A stretch of DNA of 45,794 nucleotides from Dokdonella_A sp051958935 (GCF_051958935.1 NZ_JBQCFP010000012.1:1-45794); one strand, 5' to 3'. Positions 16,248-24,976 are shown, numbered from the stretch's first letter. Notes: a model not told the origin generated them from the sequence alone. Program-made: numbers and translations.

Positions 16248-17759
16248 ATGCTCGTCCCCGTGATCCTGTCCGGCGGTGCCGGCACCCGCCTCTGGCCCGT
16301 TTCGCGCAGCGCGTACCCGAAGCCGTTCATGCGCATGGGCGACGGCGAATCGTTGCTCAAGAAGACGCTCGACCGCGCGCTGCGCTGCGCCGACGACGGC
16401 ACCGTGCTCACGGTGACCGGGCGCGACTACTACTTCCTCACGCGCGACGAGTACGCGCAGCACGAGGGCGCGAACCTCGACACCTTGCCGTTCCTGCTCG
16501 AACCCGCGGGCCGCAACACCGCGCCCGCGGTCGTGCTCGCCGCGCTGCATGCGCGCGATCGCGTCGGTGCCGACGCGACCCTGCTGATCCTGCCGGCCGA
16601 TCACCTCATCCGCGATCTCGACGCGTTCGTCGCCGATGCGCGGCGCGCCGCCGCGCTCGCCGAGGACGGCTGGCTCGTCACGTTCGGCATCCGGCCGACG
16701 CATCCGGAGACGGGGTTCGGCTACATCCGCATGGGTGCCGCGGTCGAAAGGTCTACGGACGACGCTTCCCCTCATTCGCCCTCCGGGCACCTTCTCCCGC
16801 ACGCGGGAGAAGGGAAAGCTTCGTTGGGGCGCGTGGTGAACGCGTTCGTCGAGAAGCCGAACCTGCAGACCGCCGAGAGCTACGTCGCCTCGGGCGACTA
16901 CGTTTGGAACTCGGGCATGTTCTGCTTCCGCGCCGACGCGTTGCTCGCGGTCGCGGCGCAGGTCTGCCCCGACGTGCTGAAGGCGGCCGAGGCCTGCCAC
17001 GCGCACGCGATGAACCATGCGAGCCCGATCGAATTCGATCGCGACGCATTCCTCGCCCAGCCTGACATCTCGCTCGACTACGCGATCATGGAGCGCGCGC
17101 CGAAGGTCGCGGTCGTGCCGGCATCGTTCGACTGGAGCGACATCGGTTCGTGGAAGGCGATGAGCGACCTCGAAGCCGAAGCCGACGACCAGGGCAACCG
17201 GGTGCGCGGCCAGGCGATCGTGGTCGAAAGCGCGAACTGCTACATCCAGTCCGACGCGCGCATGGTCGCCGCGGTCGGCGTGCAGGATCTCGTCATCGTC
17301 GACACCGGCGACGCCGTGCTCGTTTCCCACCGCGAGCGCGCGCAGCAGGTCAAGCTCGTGGTCGAGCGCCTGCGCGCGACCAACCACGCGGCGGCGAGCG
17401 TGCACCAGACCGTGCATCGCCCGTGGGGCAGCTACACCGTGCTCGAGGACGCCGACGACTGCAAGGTCAAGCGCCTCACCGTGAAGCCGGGCCATGTGCT
17501 GTCGCTGCAGCTGCACCATCGCCGCAGCGAGCACTGGACCGTGGTCGAGGGGACCGCCAAGGTGCGTGTGGGCGAGGAGGAGTTCCTGCTCCAGCGCAAC
17601 CAGTCGACGTACATTCCGATGAACACCGTGCACCGGCTCGAGAACCCGACCGACCGCGACATCCACCTCATCGAGGTGCAGTGCGGCGACTACTTCGGCG
17701 AGGACGACATCGTGCGCCTCGAGGATCGCTACGGACGCGCGCCGGCCGCGCTGAAGTAA
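16248..17759 (+). CDS. manC: mannose-1-phosphate guanylyltransferase / mannose-6-phosphate isomerase, with in-frame repeat insertion
   Basis: A 503-residue bifunctional type II enzyme (xanB in xanthomonads). It makes GDP-mannose and interconverts mannose-6-phosphate and fructose-6-phosphate for exopolysaccharide or LPS. The N-terminal nucleotidyltransferase has SGGAGTRLWPVSR, PAGRNTAPAV, LPADHLI, GFGYIRMG and FVEKP. The C-terminal cupin PMI domain (about 370-500) has RPWGSYTVLEDAD, LHHRRSEHW and PMNTVHRLEN. Relatives are near 470-480 residues. The extra segment at about residues 168-192, between GYIRMGAAVE and RVVNAFVEKP, is encoded by a palindromic repeat (16765-16816) that preserved the frame. 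Both domains look intact. The ATG at 16248 is 60 nt after rfbD, so it is probably co-transcribed. Confidence 0.95.
   Translation: MLVPVILSGGAGTRLWPVSRSAYPKPFMRMGDGESLLKKTLDRALRCADDGTVLTVTGRDYYFLTRDEYAQHEGANLDTLPFLLEPAGRNTAPAVVLAALHARDRVGADATLLILPADHLIRDLDAFVADARRAAALAEDGWLVTFGIRPTHPETGFGYIRMGAAVERSTDDASPHSPSGHLLPHAGEGKASLGRVVNAFVEKPNLQTAESYVASGDYVWNSGMFCFRADALLAVAAQVCPDVLKAAEACHAHAMNHASPIEFDRDAFLAQPDISLDYAIMERAPKVAVVPASFDWSDIGSWKAMSDLEAEADDQGNRVRGQAIVVESANCYIQSDARMVAAVGVQDLVIVDTGDAVLVSHRERAQQVKLVVERLRATNHAAASVHQTVHRPWGSYTVLEDADDCKVKRLTVKPGHVLSLQLHHRRSEHWTVVEGTAKVRVGEEEFLLQRNQSTYIPMNTVHRLENPTDRDIHLIEVQCGDYFGEDDIVRLEDRYGRAPAALK
16765..16816. repeat. palindromic repeat inside the manC frame
   Basis: ccttctcccgc (16790-16800) and gcgggagaagg (16803-16813) form an 11-bp perfect stem with a 2-nt loop. 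It is preceded by cccctcattcgccctccgggca. The ccctca..cgccc..gggcaccttctcccg..cgggagaaggg element is a common dispersed intergenic repeat; a related copy lies intergenically at 28079-28131. Within manC it encodes the peptide PHSPSGHLLPHAGEG, which is foreign to this enzyme family. Confidence 0.8.
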
Positions 17760-17878
17760 CGTCGTGTGCTGCAGTGCGATCCGCAACGGCGCGGGCGTGT
17801 GGTAGAACGGAATGACCCGGCCGCACGGGGACGCGCACTGCGCGATCGCGGCCGGATCGGCAATCTAGGGAGAGGTCG

Positions 17879-19885
17879 ATGACGTCACGCCACCGGGGGA
17901 TTCTGGCCGCGATCGCAGTCATGCTCGCGCATCCTGCGCATGCGAGCGATGCCGACGCAAATGCGCTCGTTTCGTTTGCGGACCTCGCGCGCCACGAGCA
18001 GTTCCGCGAGGTGAAGATCTCGCCCAACGGCGACTACCTCGCGGCGGCCGCGGTCGTAGACGACAAGACCGTGCTGTCGCTGATCCGCCTGTCGGACATG
18101 AAGGGCGTCAACCTGCGCCCGCGTGACTCGCGCGAACTCGCCTCGTTCTGGTGGGTGGCGCCCGAGCGCGTGATGTACACGATCGGCGAGCGCGCCGGTG
18201 CGCTCGAGACGCCGGTGCCGACCGGCGAACTGTACGCGGTCAATGCCGATGGCACCGGCGACGGCGTGCTGTTCGGCTATCGCGCCGGCAACCAGGGGGC
18301 GACGCACATCGCGCATGCGACGAGCCGGCGCGCGTACGCGACGCTGGTCGACCCGCTGCGCGACGATCCCAAGCGCGCGCTCATCGCCACGTACTCGTTC
18401 AACAGCACCAATGGCGTGTTCCCGACGGTCGAGAAGATCGACCTCTACACGGGCGTGACGATGCCGGTGACGACCTCGCCGATGCGCGACGCCGACTTCA
18501 TCCCCGACCACCACGGCGTGGTGCGCTTCGCGTTCGGCACCGACGTCGACCAGGCGCGCAAGGTCTGGTACCGCGCCGGCGACGACGCGAAATGGGAACT
18601 CGTGTTCGACGAGAACAAGGACGGCCAGCGCCTGCGGCCGCTCGGCTTCAACCGCAAGGAAGACAAGGTCTACTTCGACTGCGGCGGCAGCAAGGGCGTC
18701 GGCGGTGTCTGCACCTGGGACCTCGCCTCGCGCAAGCTGTCGACCTTGTGGAGCGGCACCGTCAGCGGCCCGCTCGAACTGGTGCCCTCGGCCGACGACA
18801 AGGACGCGATCGCCCTGCGCACGATGCCCGACCGCACCGCGACCACGCTCATCGATGCGCAGGCGCCCGAGGCGAAGCTGCTCGCCGGCCTCCTGCAGCA
18901 GTTCCCCGGCGAGGACGTGCGCATCACGAGCGCGACCCTCGACGGCAGCAAGATCGTGTTCGCGGTCAGCAGCGACCGCAACCCCGGCCAGTTCTTCCTC
19001 TACGACGAGAAGACGCGCAAGGCGAGCTTCCTGCTCGCGAACCGGCCGTGGATCAAGCCCGAGCAGATGGGCGCGATGGAGCCGATCGCACTGAAGGCGC
19101 GTGATGGCCTCGCATTGCACGGCTATCTCACGCGCCCGCCGGGCCACGAGCAGGCGAAGCACCTGCCGACGGTCGTGTACGTGCACGGCGGTCCGTACGG
19201 CATCCGCGACAGCTGGGAGTTCGATCCCTACGTGCAGGTGCTCGCGACGCGCGGCTACGCGGTGCTGCAGGTCAATTTCCGCGGCTCGGGCAACTACGGC
19301 TACGACTTCCTCAAGGCCGGCTACCGCGAGTGGGGCGGCAAGATGCAGGACGATGTCACCGACGCGACGCGCTGGGCGATCGAGCAGGGCATCGCCGACC
19401 CGAAGCGCCTGTGCATCTTCGGCGGCAGCTACGGCGGCTACGCCGCACTCGAGGGCGCGGTGAAGGAGCCGGACCTGTACCGCTGCGCGATCGGCTACGT
19501 CGGCGTGTACGACCTGCGCCTCATGTACACGCGCGGCGACATCCCGCAGTACTCGTCGGGCGAGAACTACCTCAAGCTCGTGCTCGGCGAGAACGGCGAG
19601 CAGCTGTGGGACCGTTCGCCCGTCGCGCACGCCGATCGCATCAAGGCGAAGGTGATGCTCGTCGTCGGCGGCCAGGACTGGCGCGTGCCGCCGGTGCAGG
19701 GCGAGGCGATGCGCTCGGCGCTCAACAAGGCGAACATCGATTACGAGTGGTTGTACCAGCGCACCGAAGGCCACGGCTTCTACGACGAGGACCACGCCGA
19801 GGACCTGTTCAAGAAGCTGATCGCGTTCCTCGACAAGAACATCGGTCCGCACGCGGCGGCGAGCGAAGCGCCTGCCACGAAGTAG
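17879..19885 (+). CDS. exported S9 family peptidase
   Basis: A 668-residue protein with a signal peptide (about 1-22, HPAHA-S) and an N-terminal beta-propeller (about 30-390). The C-terminal alpha/beta-hydrolase is of the prolyl oligopeptidase/acylaminoacyl peptidase type: VYVHGGPYG oxyanion region, nucleophile Ser517 in GGSYGGYAA, Asp600 in GGQDWRVP and His632 in EGHGF. The triad is complete. Known activity range: release of dipeptides or acylated residues from oligopeptides. The ATG at 17879 follows GGGAGAGG. It sits where xanthomonads usually carry xanA after xanB, so the sugar-nucleotide cluster ends before it. A second S9 gene (38459-40537) is only distantly similar. Confidence 0.93.
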   Translation: MTSRHRGILAAIAVMLAHPAHASDADANALVSFADLARHEQFREVKISPNGDYLAAAAVVDDKTVLSLIRLSDMKGVNLRPRDSRELASFWWVAPERVMYTIGERAGALETPVPTGELYAVNADGTGDGVLFGYRAGNQGATHIAHATSRRAYATLVDPLRDDPKRALIATYSFNSTNGVFPTVEKIDLYTGVTMPVTTSPMRDADFIPDHHGVVRFAFGTDVDQARKVWYRAGDDAKWELVFDENKDGQRLRPLGFNRKEDKVYFDCGGSKGVGGVCTWDLASRKLSTLWSGTVSGPLELVPSADDKDAIALRTMPDRTATTLIDAQAPEAKLLAGLLQQFPGEDVRITSATLDGSKIVFAVSSDRNPGQFFLYDEKTRKASFLLANRPWIKPEQMGAMEPIALKARDGLALHGYLTRPPGHEQAKHLPTVVYVHGGPYGIRDSWEFDPYVQVLATRGYAVLQVNFRGSGNYGYDFLKAGYREWGGKMQDDVTDATRWAIEQGIADPKRLCIFGGSYGGYAALEGAVKEPDLYRCAIGYVGVYDLRLMYTRGDIPQYSSGENYLKLVLGENGEQLWDRSPVAHADRIKAKVMLVVGGQDWRVPPVQGEAMRSALNKANIDYEWLYQRTEGHGFYDEDHAEDLFKKLIAFLDKNIGPHAAASEAPATK

Positions 19886-20042
19886 CAACGAAAACCGGGT
19901 CGGAGTCGCCTCCCGGGAGGCGTCCACTCGTCCAGGCGGGCTGCTGCGCCGAAAGGCGAGTGCGATCCCGGTGCTTCCCCGGCGGTGCGATGTCGCAGAT
20001 GGCCGCGTTTGTGCGTTCTCCGCCTCAGGACCCCTGGAGCGG

Positions 20043-20276
20043 ATGAGGGACATGCTGGCAGCGATCGAACTGGACGAATGGCCGGAACAGGCCCATACGC
20101 ATGCGCGCGTCGCGCACCCGAGGAACCCGCTCGGCGTATTCGACCCGCGCGAATGCAGCGCATGGGTCGACACCTTGCGTGCGCTGCGGGCGCTGCCCAA
20201 TCGCACGCATGCGAGCGGCGCCGCCGCAGCCGCGCCGGCACACCGCGCGCCGACGAGCGAAGACACCGAGCCTTGA
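20043..20276 (+). CDS. small hypothetical protein
   Basis: A 77-residue frame with high third-position G/C and GGAG 5 nt before the ATG. The content is a short acidic/amphipathic start (MRDMLAAIELDEWPEQ), a VFDPRECSAWVDTLRALRAL segment and an Ala-rich tail. It has no signal peptide and resembles no family known to me. The 5' 150 bases after the S9 gene hold nothing recognisable. Called on codon usage and the ribosome binding site only. Confidence 0.45.
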   Translation: MRDMLAAIELDEWPEQAHTHARVAHPRNPLGVFDPRECSAWVDTLRALRALPNRTHASGAAAAAPAHRAPTSEDTEP

Positions 20277-20455
20277 GCCCCAAGAGGTCGCGGCCAGCTT
20301 CCAGGGAAAGGACGCTGGCCGCGGCGTACGTCGCTGTGCCGAATGCAAAGATGCCGCCGGGCGGTGCCGCCGCCGCGTCGTACGAAATCATTCGTTGATT
20401 GTGGCGGCCGCTGGTGCTACGGTTTCGCCACACGAACCGAAGCCGGGGGGCGGCA

Positions 20456-21391
20456 ATGAAGATCCATGCGATGACGTTCGTCCTGTGCGCCGCCGCGGCG
20501 GCTGTCGCGCCGCCGCTCCATGCCGCGACGCAGCTCAACTTCGCCGGCAACTACAGCATGCGGCCGCCGAGCCACGATTCGGAAGACAACACGGACCGCC
20601 CCGCCGATGAAACCTGGGGCACGCCCGAAGACGCGGCGCGCCCGGGCAAGAAGTTCTTCTACACGGGCGCGTACGCGTATCGCGAGGGTGACTACAAGTA
20701 CGCCGTCGACATGTACGAAGTAGCGGCGTCGTGGGGCTACAAGCCGGCGCAGTACAACCTCGCCGTGATGTACCTCAAGGGTGACGGCATCGCGGTCGAT
20801 CGCCCGCGCGCGATGGCTTGGGCCGCGCTGGCGGCCGAGCGCGGTGATCCGACCTACGTGCAGGCGCGTGAGCTGCTCTACGCCGATCTCTCGAAGGACG
20901 AGTGGGAGCAGGCGAACACGATCTGGCGCGATCTCAGGAGGACCTTCGGCGACGAAGTGGCGCTGCCGCGCGCGAAAGCGCGCTGGGCGCAGGTGCGCGC
21001 ATCGATGACCGGCTCGCGCGTCGGCGGCGTCGGCCCGCTGATGATCGGTGCGGCGAATGCGGGCGGCAAGATGACGAAGCTCGTGAGCCCGCTCCACGGC
21101 GATGGCCGGCCGGAGCCGAAAGGTCCCAAGGGGTCCGGCAACAGCGAGGTCAAGCCCGGCAATTCGTCGATCAACGGTTTCGCCACCGCCGCATTCGGCG
21201 TGCTCGGCGGCGGCGGCGAGGACGGCTCGGTCGCCTATCGCCAGCTGTGGCAATCGGACGATCCGTACGACCCGAAATTCGAATGGCGCCCGGCGAGCGG
21301 CACTTCGCACGTCGGCGAGATCCAGCCGCTCGACGGCCGCCACGATGCGACGCAGGACGACGGCGAGACGCCGCCGCAGCAGGACCACTGA
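20456..21391 (+). CDS. exported Sel1-repeat protein
   Basis: A 311-residue protein. The signal peptide covers about residues 1-23 (PPLHA-A). At about 75-125 there is a TPR/Sel1-like region with AYAYREGDYKYAVDMYEVAA, then AQYNLAVMYLKGDGIAVDR and AMAWAALAAERGDP. The C-terminal half is Gly/Pro-rich and of low complexity, with no recognised fold. Sel1 proteins act as scaffolds for protein contacts in the envelope; the partner here is unknown. The ATG at 20456 follows a GGGGGG run. It ends 500 bp before the next gene, in a repeat-filled gap. Confidence 0.8.
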   Translation: MKIHAMTFVLCAAAAAVAPPLHAATQLNFAGNYSMRPPSHDSEDNTDRPADETWGTPEDAARPGKKFFYTGAYAYREGDYKYAVDMYEVAASWGYKPAQYNLAVMYLKGDGIAVDRPRAMAWAALAAERGDPTYVQARELLYADLSKDEWEQANTIWRDLRRTFGDEVALPRAKARWAQVRASMTGSRVGGVGPLMIGAANAGGKMTKLVSPLHGDGRPEPKGPKGSGNSEVKPGNSSINGFATAAFGVLGGGGEDGSVAYRQLWQSDDPYDPKFEWRPASGTSHVGEIQPLDGRHDATQDDGETPPQQDH

Positions 21392-21707
21392 CACCGATCC
21401 ATCTCCCCCGCCGGCTGCCATGGAGGGCACGGCGAAGCGCGGCCATCGGGACGGCCGCGAGCGATGCGCGCGATCGCCTCTCTCTCCGGTCGCCGCGCCG
21501 CATCGGTCCGCACGCACGCAGGGAATGCGTGCGTGCGCCTTCACGCCGCTCCCGCCTCCAGGCAGGCCGGACGCGCGCAGCGCGGCCGGCATCGCATCGC
21601 CCTGCGGCCGACCTGCGGTCGTCCGGCCCACTCGGCTGCTCTCCGTGTGAAAGCAACGCTCTTCCCGTGTCGCGATGCGTTCAAGCCTCCCCTTCAAGGC
21701 TGCGCCC

Positions 21708-21725
21708 TGAGCCTGTCGAAGGGGA
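21708..21725 (-). repeat. ccttcgacaggctcaggg dispersed repeat
   Basis: The minus strand reads ccttcgacaggctcaggg, a signature of a dispersed element found in many proteobacterial genomes. It is part of the gap 21392-21888, which shows no gene, only repeats. Confidence 0.6.
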
Positions 21726-21745
21726 GGGTTGGGTGAGAGTGCGTT

Positions 21746-21856
21746 GTGGGAGCGACTTCAGTCGCGATGCTCTTCGACACCCGTCAGTCTGATCGGAGAG
21801 TGCATCGTGGGAGCGGCTTCGGTCGCGATGCTCTTCGACACCCGGCAGTCTGATCG
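21746..21856. repeat. 61-bp-period direct duplication of a REP-like element
   Basis: Two 50-bp copies, 21746-21795 and 21807-21856, share gtgggagcg[ag]cttc[ag]gtcgcgatgctcttcgacacccg.cagtctgatcg with three differences. They are separated by 11 bp. Each contains the imperfect palindrome gcgacttcagtcgc. They lie just downstream of the minus-strand NTF2-like gene. No RAYT transposase gene is in the window. Confidence 0.75.
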
Positions 21857-21888
21857 CGCCTGAAACCGTTCCCACGACCAGCGCCCGG

Positions 21889-22355
21889 TCAGGGCTTCGA
21901 CTCGATCGACGCATGCTGCGAATACACCGCATGCCAATGCCCGTCGCGGTAGACGAAGATGTCGGACGAGTTGACCCGCGCCGCCGCCGCGGGTTCGGTC
22001 GACACCCAGGTGAGGATCGCGGTGTCGCCGACGAGCTGCACGTCGGCGCGGCTCGGGTGCTGGTCCTTCCATTCCTTGAACCGCTTCGCCGTCTCCGGCG
22101 AATCGCCGCGCTTGCGCGCGCCTTCGACGAGCTGCGCCTTCGTCGTCGCCTTGCCGCTCGCGCTCACGGACGCATAGCCGTCCGCGAGCAGCCATGCGAG
22201 GTAGGCGTGGTCGCCACGGATCTCGGCCTGCGCCCACGCCTCGTCGGCGGCCTTCACCGCATCGGCGGTCATCGGCTCGATCGGCGATTCGGCGCGACCG
22301 TTCACTGCGACGAGGACGAGGGCGGGGATGACGGCGCGGCGAGACGAGGGTTCAT
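21889..22355 (-). pseudogene. DUF4440/NTF2-like protein with apparent frameshift in signal peptide
   Basis: The body (from about 22330 down to the stop at 21889) encodes an NTF2-like domain: AADEAWAQAEIRGDHAYLAWLLADGY, then DTAILTWVSTEP and YRDGHWHAVYSQHA. A convincing start exists at 22355: an ATG with AGGAG 5 nt upstream, beginning MNPRLAAP. It runs into a stop after 17 codons and is out of frame with the body. Shifting frame near 22335 would join MNPRLAA to VIPALVLVAVNGRA, a good signal peptide. The most economical reading is therefore one frameshift (genuine or a sequencing error). The body frame stays open to 22698, but upstream starts lack a ribosome binding site and a signal sequence. 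It is similar in fold to the protein at 9152-9604. Confidence 0.65.
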
Positions 22356-22760
22356 GTAGGCTCCTGCGGTCGGCGAATATCTGCGGTGGCGACGAACATC
22401 GGAATGGCGGGACGCGCGACATGCGCTTCCGTCGCGGCGCCGATGCCCGGGCGAATGCTTCGACGATCGGCCGTCTCTCGTGACCGCGGGCAGCGGTCGA
22501 CCGCAAACGCGGCGCCAGGGTCGAGCAGTGTGCGCGATCGACAGCGTTCCGGCTTATCCGCACGGCGCGCGCGAACCACGGGTCGCCGCACGCGATGGCG
22601 TACCGACTGGGAGCGCCCGGAAGCGCAATGCTCTTCGCGAGTACGAAGGGAGAGCGCTGCTTCCCCAGCGACCGATCGCCTTCATGGAAGCGAAGCACGT
22701 CGGACCTGGCACCCGCATCCGCTCCAAAGTAGAGTTGTACTTTTCGCCGGGGGAACCAGG
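22356..22760. other. gene-free stretch upstream of the beta-helix gene
   Basis: No convincing gene. At about 22606-22640 there is a weak relative of the gggagcg..cgatgctctt repeat. The promoters of the NTF2-like gene (minus) and the beta-helix gene (plus) should lie here, but no clear -35/-10 pair is seen. Confidence 0.5.
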
Positions 22761-24098
22761 ATGGACATCCATGTCGGTCTTGCGCCGTACCACCGGGGCA
22801 TGCGTCGCACCTTGGCGGCCTGCATCGCGGCCGTGCTTTCGGCGAGCGCCTGGTCGGCCGACGTGCCGGCGGGCTCCTACGTCGTCACCGACTGCGGCGA
22901 CGCCGGCCCCGGTACATTGCGTGACGCGCTGGCGCAGCAGGTGTACGGCATCGACGTGACGGCCTGCACGCAGATCACGCTCGTTTCGGGCCCGCTCGTC
23001 GTCACGAGCAACACCGCCTCGATCAGCGGCGACCACACGCTCGTCACGTCGTCGGGTGCGAGTCGCATCCTCACGCATACCGGCACGGGCAACCTGTGGC
23101 TGCACGGCCTGGAGATAGCCGACGGCGCGGAGACGGGGACGCAGGTGCGCGGCGGCTGCATTGCTTCGCAAGGCAGCGTGCACATCGATACATCGATCGT
23201 GCGCGACTGCACGATCACCGGCACCACGGCCCAATTCGACCCCGGCGCCGCCTTCGGTGGCGCGATCTATGCGCGCGAAGCGGTGAGCCTCATCCGTACG
23301 ACCGTGCGCGACAGCACCGTCGTCGGCGGGCCTTCGACCTACAGCTCCGCACGCGGCGGTGGCGTGTTCGCGGGCGACACGCTCAGCCTGTCTAACAGCA
23401 CGATCTCCGGCAACACGGTGGTCGGCGGTGTCGCCTATGCATACGGCGGTGGCGCCGTCGCGCAAGGCGGTGCCTACATCGGCTATTCGACGATCAGCAC
23501 CAACACGGCACCCACCGCGGGCGGCTTGGCGGTCGGCAACGGCCTGTCAGCCTCGACGATCATCGACAGCACGATCTCCGGCAACACGGCGAACATGGGC
23601 GGCGCGGGCGTCCAGAGTTCGGACGCGCTGCTGCGCATCTGGAACAGCACGATCGCGTTCAACCACCTGGACAACGCCGGGCCGCCGCAGGTGCCGATCG
23701 GCGCGGGCGTCCGTTTGCACGGCAACCATGCCTACCTGGTCATCCACAGCTCCATCCTCGCCAGGAACGACAGCGCGGGCATGCCGGATGACCTTTCTTC
23801 GGTCGGTCCCGTCACGATCACCGGCAGCGCCGACATCATCGGCGCTTCCCTGTGGCCGGTGCCGCCCGACACGATCAGTGCGGACCCTTTGCTCCTGCCG
23901 CTCGCCGACAACGGCGGCGCGGTATGGACTCACGCACTGCACCCGGGCTCGCCCGCGATCGACCACGGCGACAATGGAATGCAGAGGGCGTACGACGCGC
24001 GCGGCTACGACTTCGACCGCGTCGTCGGCGCCGCGCCCGACATCGGCGCGTTCGAAGTGCAGGCCGGCGACAGCATCTTCGAGAACGGTTTCGACTGA
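22761..24098 (+). CDS. secreted right-handed beta-helix protein with IFENGFD tail
   Basis: A 445-residue exported protein. A start at 22761 gives MDIHVG; the alternative ATG at 22800 (MRRTLAACIAAVL) gives the tidier signal peptide. An opening YVVTDCGDAGPGTLRDAL motif, typical of surface beta-helix proteins, is followed by many short turns (STISGNT repeats about 17-25 residues apart). The closing block PLADNGG..THALHPGSPAIDHGD..RGYDFDRVVGAAPDIGAFE is that of choice-of-anchor Q proteins. The last residues are GDSIFENGFD, the recurring tail of this window. The beta-helix family includes adhesins and polysaccharide-active proteins; no catalytic residues are visible. Confidence 0.85.
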   Translation: MDIHVGLAPYHRGMRRTLAACIAAVLSASAWSADVPAGSYVVTDCGDAGPGTLRDALAQQVYGIDVTACTQITLVSGPLVVTSNTASISGDHTLVTSSGASRILTHTGTGNLWLHGLEIADGAETGTQVRGGCIASQGSVHIDTSIVRDCTITGTTAQFDPGAAFGGAIYAREAVSLIRTTVRDSTVVGGPSTYSSARGGGVFAGDTLSLSNSTISGNTVVGGVAYAYGGGAVAQGGAYIGYSTISTNTAPTAGGLAVGNGLSASTIIDSTISGNTANMGGAGVQSSDALLRIWNSTIAFNHLDNAGPPQVPIGAGVRLHGNHAYLVIHSSILARNDSAGMPDDLSSVGPVTITGSADIIGASLWPVPPDTISADPLLLPLADNGGAVWTHALHPGSPAIDHGDNGMQRAYDARGYDFDRVVGAAPDIGAFEVQAGDSIFENGFD

Positions 24099-24118
24099 CG
24101 CCGAACCCCGTCGACTTC

Positions 24119-24144
24119 GTGGGAGCGACTTCGGTCGCGATGCT
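24119..24144. repeat. gtgggagcgacttcggtcgcgatgc REP-like copy
   Basis: One copy of the family seen at 21746 and 21807, 20 bp after the stop of the beta-helix gene. It may act as a 3' end element there. Confidence 0.65.
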
Positions 24145-24293
24145 TCCCGAACTCGCCGCATCGGCCGATCGCCGCTGGAGCCGCTTCCACGAGGCTCCGA
24201 GCCTGCCTTTGCGGGGCCGCGGAAGCCGCGATGTTCCTCGCTCATGCGAAGAAGGCATCGCCGCTCCCGGAAGCGGGCCGCTACGTCGCGACG

Positions 24294-24938
24294 TCAGCCG
24301 CGACCATCGACTCGCACATACGGCGTTCCCGCGAGCGCCGCCTCGACGCCGGCGAAGCCGCGCTCCGTCACGCGCGCGAACGCACGTGCGGGTTCGCGCT
24401 TCTCGCGGAACGCGCGCAGCGCCTCGCCGTAGGCGACCACCAGTGTCGACATGAGCATCGATGCGGCGAGCCGCGCGTCGGCATCGTCGCGCCGACGGTC
24501 GGCCGACTCGGCGAGCATCGCCGCGAGATCGTCGGCCAGCGTCGCCTGCAGCTGGCGCGCGTGGGTGGTCAGCGCGGGACTCTGCGCGACCGTGCGCCAG
24601 AACCGCACCGGCCGCCGCGACATGCGGAACAGGGGATGGCGCTGCTCGAGCAGCGATCGCACGAGCGTGCGCAACGCGCGCAGCGGCGGCCGTCGACCGC
24701 GCGCGGCGAGCGCATCGCGCACCAGCGTGCGCGCGTCGTCCCCGCGATCGAAGACGAGGTCTTCCTTGCGCGGGAAGTAATTGAACACCGTCTTGCGCGC
24801 GACGCCGGCGGCGAGCGCGATCTCGTCGACCGACACTCCTTCGAAGCCGCGTTCGACGAACAGGCGCGTGGCGACGTTGGATATCGCCAGGCGCGTCTCT
24901 GCCTTCTTGCGGTCGCGCAGGCCGGGAGGATTCGACAT
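24294..24938 (-). CDS. TetR/AcrR family transcriptional regulator
   Basis: A 214-residue protein. The N-terminal TetR helix-turn-helix is at about residues 15-60 (ATRLFVERGFEGVSVDEIA then AGVARKTVFNYFPRKEDLV). It is followed by an all-helical ligand-binding half. The ATG at 24938 gives the usual short Lys/Arg-rich leader (MSNPPGLRDRKKAETR). It is divergent from the FAD monooxygenase at 25054, the classic arrangement in which the repressor controls its neighbour and itself. A candidate operator lies at 24977-24989. The ligand is unknown, probably an aromatic compound or drug handled by the monooxygenase. Confidence 0.92.
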   Translation of the reverse strand: MSNPPGLRDRKKAETRLAISNVATRLFVERGFEGVSVDEIALAAGVARKTVFNYFPRKEDLVFDRGDDARTLVRDALAARGRRPPLRALRTLVRSLLEQRHPLFRMSRRPVRFWRTVAQSPALTTHARQLQATLADDLAAMLAESADRRRDDADARLAASMLMSTLVVAYGEALRAFREKREPARAFARVTERGFAGVEAALAGTPYVRVDGRG

Positions 24939-24976
24939 GGCGCCGATCCTAGCAGGAAGGCAGGCTGGATAATACG

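Noticed and set aside
17885..20266. 793-residue open frame on the minus strand opposite the S9 peptidase
   Set aside because: It mirrors a real gene with a complete catalytic triad. Its composition (Arg/Ala/Val/His-rich) is what antisense reading of a high-GC gene yields, and no domain is visible.
21746..21856. Possible CRISPR-like array (two 50-bp repeats with an 11-bp spacer)
   Set aside because: Only two copies, the spacer is far too short, the same unit recurs singly elsewhere as an intergenic palindrome, and no cas genes are present.
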